Part shown: positions 4,564 through 7,355 of the stretch, one piece after another
How the letters are laid out: the number at the start of each line of letters is the position of its first letter
Numbering within the stretch: the first letter of the stretch is position 1
Origin: DAOTTW01 sp034437615
GTDB taxonomy: Bacteria > Chloroflexota > Anaerolineae > Aggregatilineales > Phototrophicaceae
DNA length: 7,355 nt
Reading direction: 5' to 3'
Assembly: GCA_034437615.1 (NCBI GenBank)
Contig: DAOTTW010000334.1
Coordinates: forward strand, 1 to 7,355
The notes under the pieces: generated by a model
What the model was told of the DNA's origin: nothing
Databases searched by the model: none
Seen by the model: the letters and a program-made list of their open reading frames with translations, nothing else
Position numbers and translations under genes: made by a program

Positions 4564-7143
4564 TTAAAATACGCCTGTGTGCGTGATGGACAGGCCGCGA
4601 ATGCGTGCGGTGCCCAGGTCACTTGTCAGCGTCAGGCGCATATCCACCATGTTATCCGGCCCGACGAAACGCGCCGGGTCCTGTAGATCATAACGTACTT
4701 CGCCGCGTCTCAGCGCTTCCCATTCGCCTGCCCGCCAGTTCCATAGTTCGACCATGACATCACGCGCCCGGCTGCTGTTGCGGTCCACGCGCACCGTCAT
4801 TGACTCGACCTGGCGCAACTGCGCATCCGGCAGCGGCCTGAAGCGCAGCACGACCTCGTTCTGTGCCAGCAGCAGCAGGTCATTCGGGCCGCCGTTATCC
4901 GGTTCGGCACGCGCTAGCGCCGTCCAGGTGAATTGGTCCGGGCGAATCGTCACGCGCTCGTTGCTGCGCTGCTGGCTTTCGATGTCCAGCGCCACCACGT
5001 ACAGCGCGGTATCCACTGTGGAGAACGGCACATCCCCCAGGCTGATGTCGGATGCGAAAGCCGCCACGTCATCGGTGTTATCTGCCCAGCCCAGCAGATA
5101 GGCATGGCCGCCATAAGCCTGTGACGCGAATTGGTCACGCACGAAGGCCGTCAGCAGGGCATAGCGCCGTTCCAGCGCCTCGACCTGTGTCTCGCTCAGC
5201 CCTGCGGCTGCTATCCGACCTGATTGCAAGGCATCTTCGCCCAGGATGGCGTCACGGGTGGCAACGCTTGCGCTCTGTGCGCTGATAGAGCGGGCGTTGT
5301 TGCCGAACAGCAGATTGTGGCTGAGTTCGATGGGTGCCGGGTGCGGGTATTCGCTGCCTGGGCGTAGGATTAAATCGCTGGCAGCCAACGTCAACACATC
5401 GCCTGGTTCCAGCGGCCCCGGCAATTCATAGACGAGGCCCCGCGCCAGAATCACCGCATCGCGCAGCGTCACGTCGCTGTCATTGCGCACGGCACCCTGC
5501 AACGCTTGCTCGTCATCCGGCCCTGCGTTGTAGATCAGGCTGAGCCTGCCGTTGATCGCTGGTCGTGCTGTGCGCCCCTCTGTGATGAAATTCGCGAAGA
5601 TGCCGCCATCCACCGCAAAATCTTCGGCCTCAAAAGCGCTCGTCTGCACGATGTCCGCTGTTGAGCGCGTGATGTCCAGCGCGTTGATTAAGCCCGTGCT
5701 GCCGATGGCGTCATCCTGCGGCATGACATTCAAGAAGGTATCCGTGCCAGCGCTCAACGAGTAGGTCTCGCGCCGGGGTGAAAGCACGCCGACAAGCTGC
5801 TGCAAACGCGCCTCGTCGCTTTCTGGCCAGCTTTCGATAATGTTGATGCGGCTGAGGATGACCTCGCTACCGCGCAGGTTAAAGCCGACGTTATAAGCGA
5901 GCACGCTAAACACGCCGATCAGCACCGGAATCGTCACCCAGGCCCAGCCACGCCGATTGATGCGTGCCAGGACGATATAGTTAAGCGGGCCAATCAGCAG
6001 CACATACACGCCGATAAACGCCACCATCGACAACACAGGCGGCAGCAAGTCAACACCGGGCAACACGCCGACAGCAACCTCGGCTTCGCTGTAATCAGCG
6101 ATGCCCATCGTCCAGGCGGGGCGCATCTGCGTGCTGGCGATGATGTTCAGCCACATCGCATCGCCGGATTGCCAGCCGCTTAGCGGTTGCAGCGCCGGGT
6201 CTGCTGCGAAATAATCAATGGCACCTGCGCCATAGTCACGCCGCACCAGCAAGGGCAAGGCATCAGCAGAGGCCACCAGCACACGCGCCGCCGCATCAGC
6301 GTTCAGGTCACCCGTTGCAATTGTCGTGCGTGCGTTCAGATCATCTGCGGCTAAGCCGGACCACAGCGCCAGTGCGCCTAAACCGTCAATCTGCTGGCTG
6401 TCGTCGGGCAGCAGCGGCAACACATCACGGAAGGCGGCGGCTGTCTGCTGCCAGTTGGCACCACCTGTCACGATCAGATGGCCACCACCCGCGACCCAAT
6501 CCACAACGGCAGCGCGTTGGGCAGCGCTGAGTGCTGTGCTATCGACATCGGTGAAAATCAGCGTGTCAATCGCCCGCAGCGCTGCGGCGTTTGCGGGCAG
6601 GCGCTGCGGCGTCCAGCGCACCTGACGCGCTGCAAAGCCACCGACATGCGCCGTATTGAGCGGCAGCGTCGCGGCGCTGGTATTGGAGATGACCACATGC
6701 AGCAAATCGTGGCTATCAATCGCGCTGATCGTGGTCTCGCGCTGTGCGACGCGCCGACCATCGGCATCCAACAGTTCAACCGTCACCTGTGGCGGGAAGG
6801 GCTGCGCCATGATGTACAGGAACGCCGTCTTGTCGGAGCCTGTCGGCAGGTCTATCGGCGTGCTGTAGGCGTTCGTCACCACCAGGCCGGATGTCTCCGG
6901 GCGCACGATCAGCCGCCCGTTGATGTCATCGCCGGTGTTTTGCACGCGGATGCGCAACGGCAGCCAGTGGTTTTCACGGAAATACGAGCCGTACCCCGCC
7001 GATATGCTGATGTCGATCAGGTCCGTTAGCGTCTGTGTCTGTGCCTGGGTGCCTGGTGAGGGCGAAAAAACAGGTAGCAGGGCTGCGATGAGACTGAGCA
7101 TGATCGCGATACGCGGGCTACATGTGATGTGGCGAAACCCCAT
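4564..7143 (-). CDS. Large secreted/membrane-anchored protein with GATase-like domain and GPLNY transmembrane hairpin, function unknown
   Basis: 859 aa. Residues 1-34 look like a signal peptide (basic start, hydrophobic 12-26, probable cleavage after TQA34). Residues about 40-140 are a beta-rich domain containing WLPLRIRVQNTG. About 146-345 resemble a class I glutamine amidotransferase-like fold: DTLIFTDVDS near 193-202, VVDWVAGGGHLIVTGG at 213-228, and YGAGAIDYFAADP from 304. There is no Cys nucleophile; the only Cys in the protein is C8 in the signal peptide, so this domain is probably non-catalytic. Two helices, about 368-390 and 401-421, flank a short basic loop (RINRRG) and contain GPLNY at 385-389. 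This puts both the first 367 residues and the last 440 outside the membrane. The C-terminal 120 residues are again beta-rich (VELWNWRAGEWEAL) and may form a jelly-roll. Chosen ATG: AGGA at 7154-7157 lies 10 nt upstream, while the internal Met15 has no ribosome site and would remove the basic start of the signal peptide. It is first in the gene set, 92 bp before the ATPase, suggesting an accessory or sensory partner of the transporter. The architecture is familiar from uncharacterised Chloroflexota proteins; the role is inferred. Confidence 0.85.
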   Translation of the reverse strand: MGFRHITCSPRIAIMLSLIAALLPVFSPSPGTQAQTQTLTDLIDISISAGYGSYFRENHWLPLRIRVQNTGDDINGRLIVRPETSGLVVTNAYSTPIDLPTGSDKTAFLYIMAQPFPPQVTVELLDADGRRVAQRETTISAIDSHDLLHVVISNTSAATLPLNTAHVGGFAARQVRWTPQRLPANAAALRAIDTLIFTDVDSTALSAAQRAAVVDWVAGGGHLIVTGGANWQQTAAAFRDVLPLLPDDSQQIDGLGALALWSGLAADDLNARTTIATGDLNADAAARVLVASADALPLLVRRDYGAGAIDYFAADPALQPLSGWQSGDAMWLNIIASTQMRPAWTMGIADYSEAEVAVGVLPGVDLLPPVLSMVAFIGVYVLLIGPLNYIVLARINRRGWAWVTIPVLIGVFSVLAYNVGFNLRGSEVILSRINIIESWPESDEARLQQLVGVLSPRRETYSLSAGTDTFLNVMPQDDAIGSTGLINALDITRSTADIVQTSAFEAEDFAVDGGIFANFITEGRTARPAINGRLSLIYNAGPDDEQALQGAVRNDSDVTLRDAVILARGLVYELPGPLEPGDVLTLAASDLILRPGSEYPHPAPIELSHNLLFGNNARSISAQSASVATRDAILGEDALQSGRIAAAGLSETQVEALERRYALLTAFVRDQFASQAYGGHAYLLGWADNTDDVAAFASDISLGDVPFSTVDTALYVVALDIESQQRSNERVTIRPDQFTWTALARAEPDNGGPNDLLLLAQNEVVLRFRPLPDAQLRQVESMTVRVDRNSSRARDVMVELWNWRAGEWEALRRGEVRYDLQDPARFVGPDNMVDMRLTLTSDLGTARIRGLSITHTGVF

Positions 7144-7184
7144 AAGTGCGTTGTCCTGAGTTGTGTGTTACGGCCTATGTGGTT

Positions 7185-7193
7185 ATTTTAACA
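7185..7193 (-). promoter_or_regulatory. Candidate extended -10 promoter for the gene set
   Basis: The minus strand reads TGTTAAAAT: hexamer TAAAAT (one mismatch to TATAAT) with an extended-10 TG one base upstream, about 42 nt before the first ATG. No convincing -35 hexamer lies 16-18 bp further up. The position fits a transcript that starts around 7178 and carries a short leader. Confidence 0.35.
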
Positions 7194-7213
7194 CGCTCAT
7201 GGTGAAAAGCCTT

Positions 7214-7236
7214 ACCAGTGAATTTGAATTTCTGGT
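7214..7236. promoter_or_regulatory. Small inverted repeat upstream of the candidate promoter
   Basis: ACCAG (7214-7218) and CTGGT (7232-7236) flank a 13-nt AT-rich centre that on the minus strand contains AAATTC twice in tandem. A separate 8-bp palindrome TTACGTAA lies at 7241-7248. Together they sit 24-58 bp upstream of the -10 candidate, where an activator or repressor could bind. No known operator is recognised. Confidence 0.25.
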
Positions 7237-7269
7237 GTCGTTACGTAACTACTCAGCCCTCACCCCAAA

Positions 7270-7312
7270 CCCCTCTCCCGAACGTGCCTTTGGCACTGGG
7301 AGAGGGGCTTTT
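7270..7312. repeat. Nested palindromic repeat of CCCCTCTCCC type
   Basis: Outer stem CCCCTCTCCC (7270-7279) pairs perfectly with GGGAGAGGGG (7298-7307). Inside it, GTGCC (7284-7288) pairs with GGCAC (7292-7296) around TTT. On the plus strand it is followed by CTTTT, so it could act as an intrinsic terminator for a gene reading in from beyond the right part of the window, but no such gene is seen here. The preceding CCCTCACCCCAAA is typical of a dispersed bacterial intergenic repeat; that identification is from recall. Confidence 0.6.
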
Positions 7313-7320
7313 AACAGCGT

Positions 7321-7355
7321 ACCTCCCCCTCTCCTAGCCGCGTAGCGGCGGTCGG
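7321..7355. repeat. Second, truncated copy of the CCCCCTCTCC palindrome at the window edge
   Basis: CCCCCTCTCC appears again from 7325, followed by CCGC-GTA-GCGG and ending ...GTCGG at the edge. By analogy with the neighbouring complete copy, this should be the left arm and loop of another hairpin whose right arm (GGAGAGGGGG-like) lies outside the window. Confidence 0.5.

Noticed and set aside
6478..7029. 183-aa open frame opposite the large secreted protein
   Set aside because: It is antisense to a well-supported gene with signal peptide and domains. Its His/Arg-rich composition is typical of a complement frame in GC-rich DNA.
1..7355. MoxR, DUF58 or VWA genes expected beside such proteins, tRNA genes, or phage and transposase genes
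   Set aside because: No coding stretch or structure of these kinds is present; the four genes fill the window almost completely.

Overview
The window holds one compact gene set, all read on the minus strand from about 7143 down to 127. It looks like a piece of a bacterial chromosome. The protein style suggests Chloroflexota (Anaerolineae-like): an ABC-2 permease carrying an NPVxxKELRxRMRxxRAF motif, an ATPase with GYMPDxFGVYxDLxVWEYLDFFA, and a large envelope protein with a GPLNY transmembrane hairpin. Short dispersed palindromes built on runs such as GTAGGGACACGGC, GGGCGC and CCCCTCTCCC lie between genes, which also fits. The phylum is an inference from recall, not from a search.

Layout in transcription order. 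Positions 7355-7144 are intergenic, with two CCCCTCTCC-type palindromes (the second cut by the window edge), a small inverted repeat and a candidate extended -10 promoter. Positions 7143-4564 encode an 859-aa secreted, membrane-anchored protein with a glutamine-amidotransferase-like (GATase-like) domain that lacks a catalytic Cys. Positions 4563-4472 form a 92-bp gap with two adjacent hairpins. Positions 4471-3446 encode an ABC ATPase of the ABC-2 export class. Positions 3446-2058 encode its permease, coupled through a TAATG stop/start overlap. Positions 2028-127 encode a 633-aa three-helix membrane protein with a long Gln-rich extracytoplasmic part, a 27-unit GQQ-type tandem repeat and a conserved-looking C-terminal tail. 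Positions 126-1 hold a cluster of mutually exclusive hairpins and no gene.

The likely joint picture is an ABC-2 transporter (ATPase plus permease, probably acting as a 2+2 complex) co-expressed with two large proteins whose bulk lies outside the membrane. An ATPase and ABC-2 permease beside a large GATase-like extracytoplasmic protein recalls the GldA/GldF/GldG arrangement of Bacteroidetes gliding systems. The GATase-like and Gln-rich proteins also recall the MoxR/DUF58/BatA-type and DUF4175-type clusters. No MoxR, DUF58 or VWA gene is visible here. The substrate is unknown. The most unusual DNA-level feature is the 9-bp coding tandem repeat at 511-756: it is homogeneous at one end, diverged at the other, and places regularly spaced GGG runs on the mRNA-sense strand.
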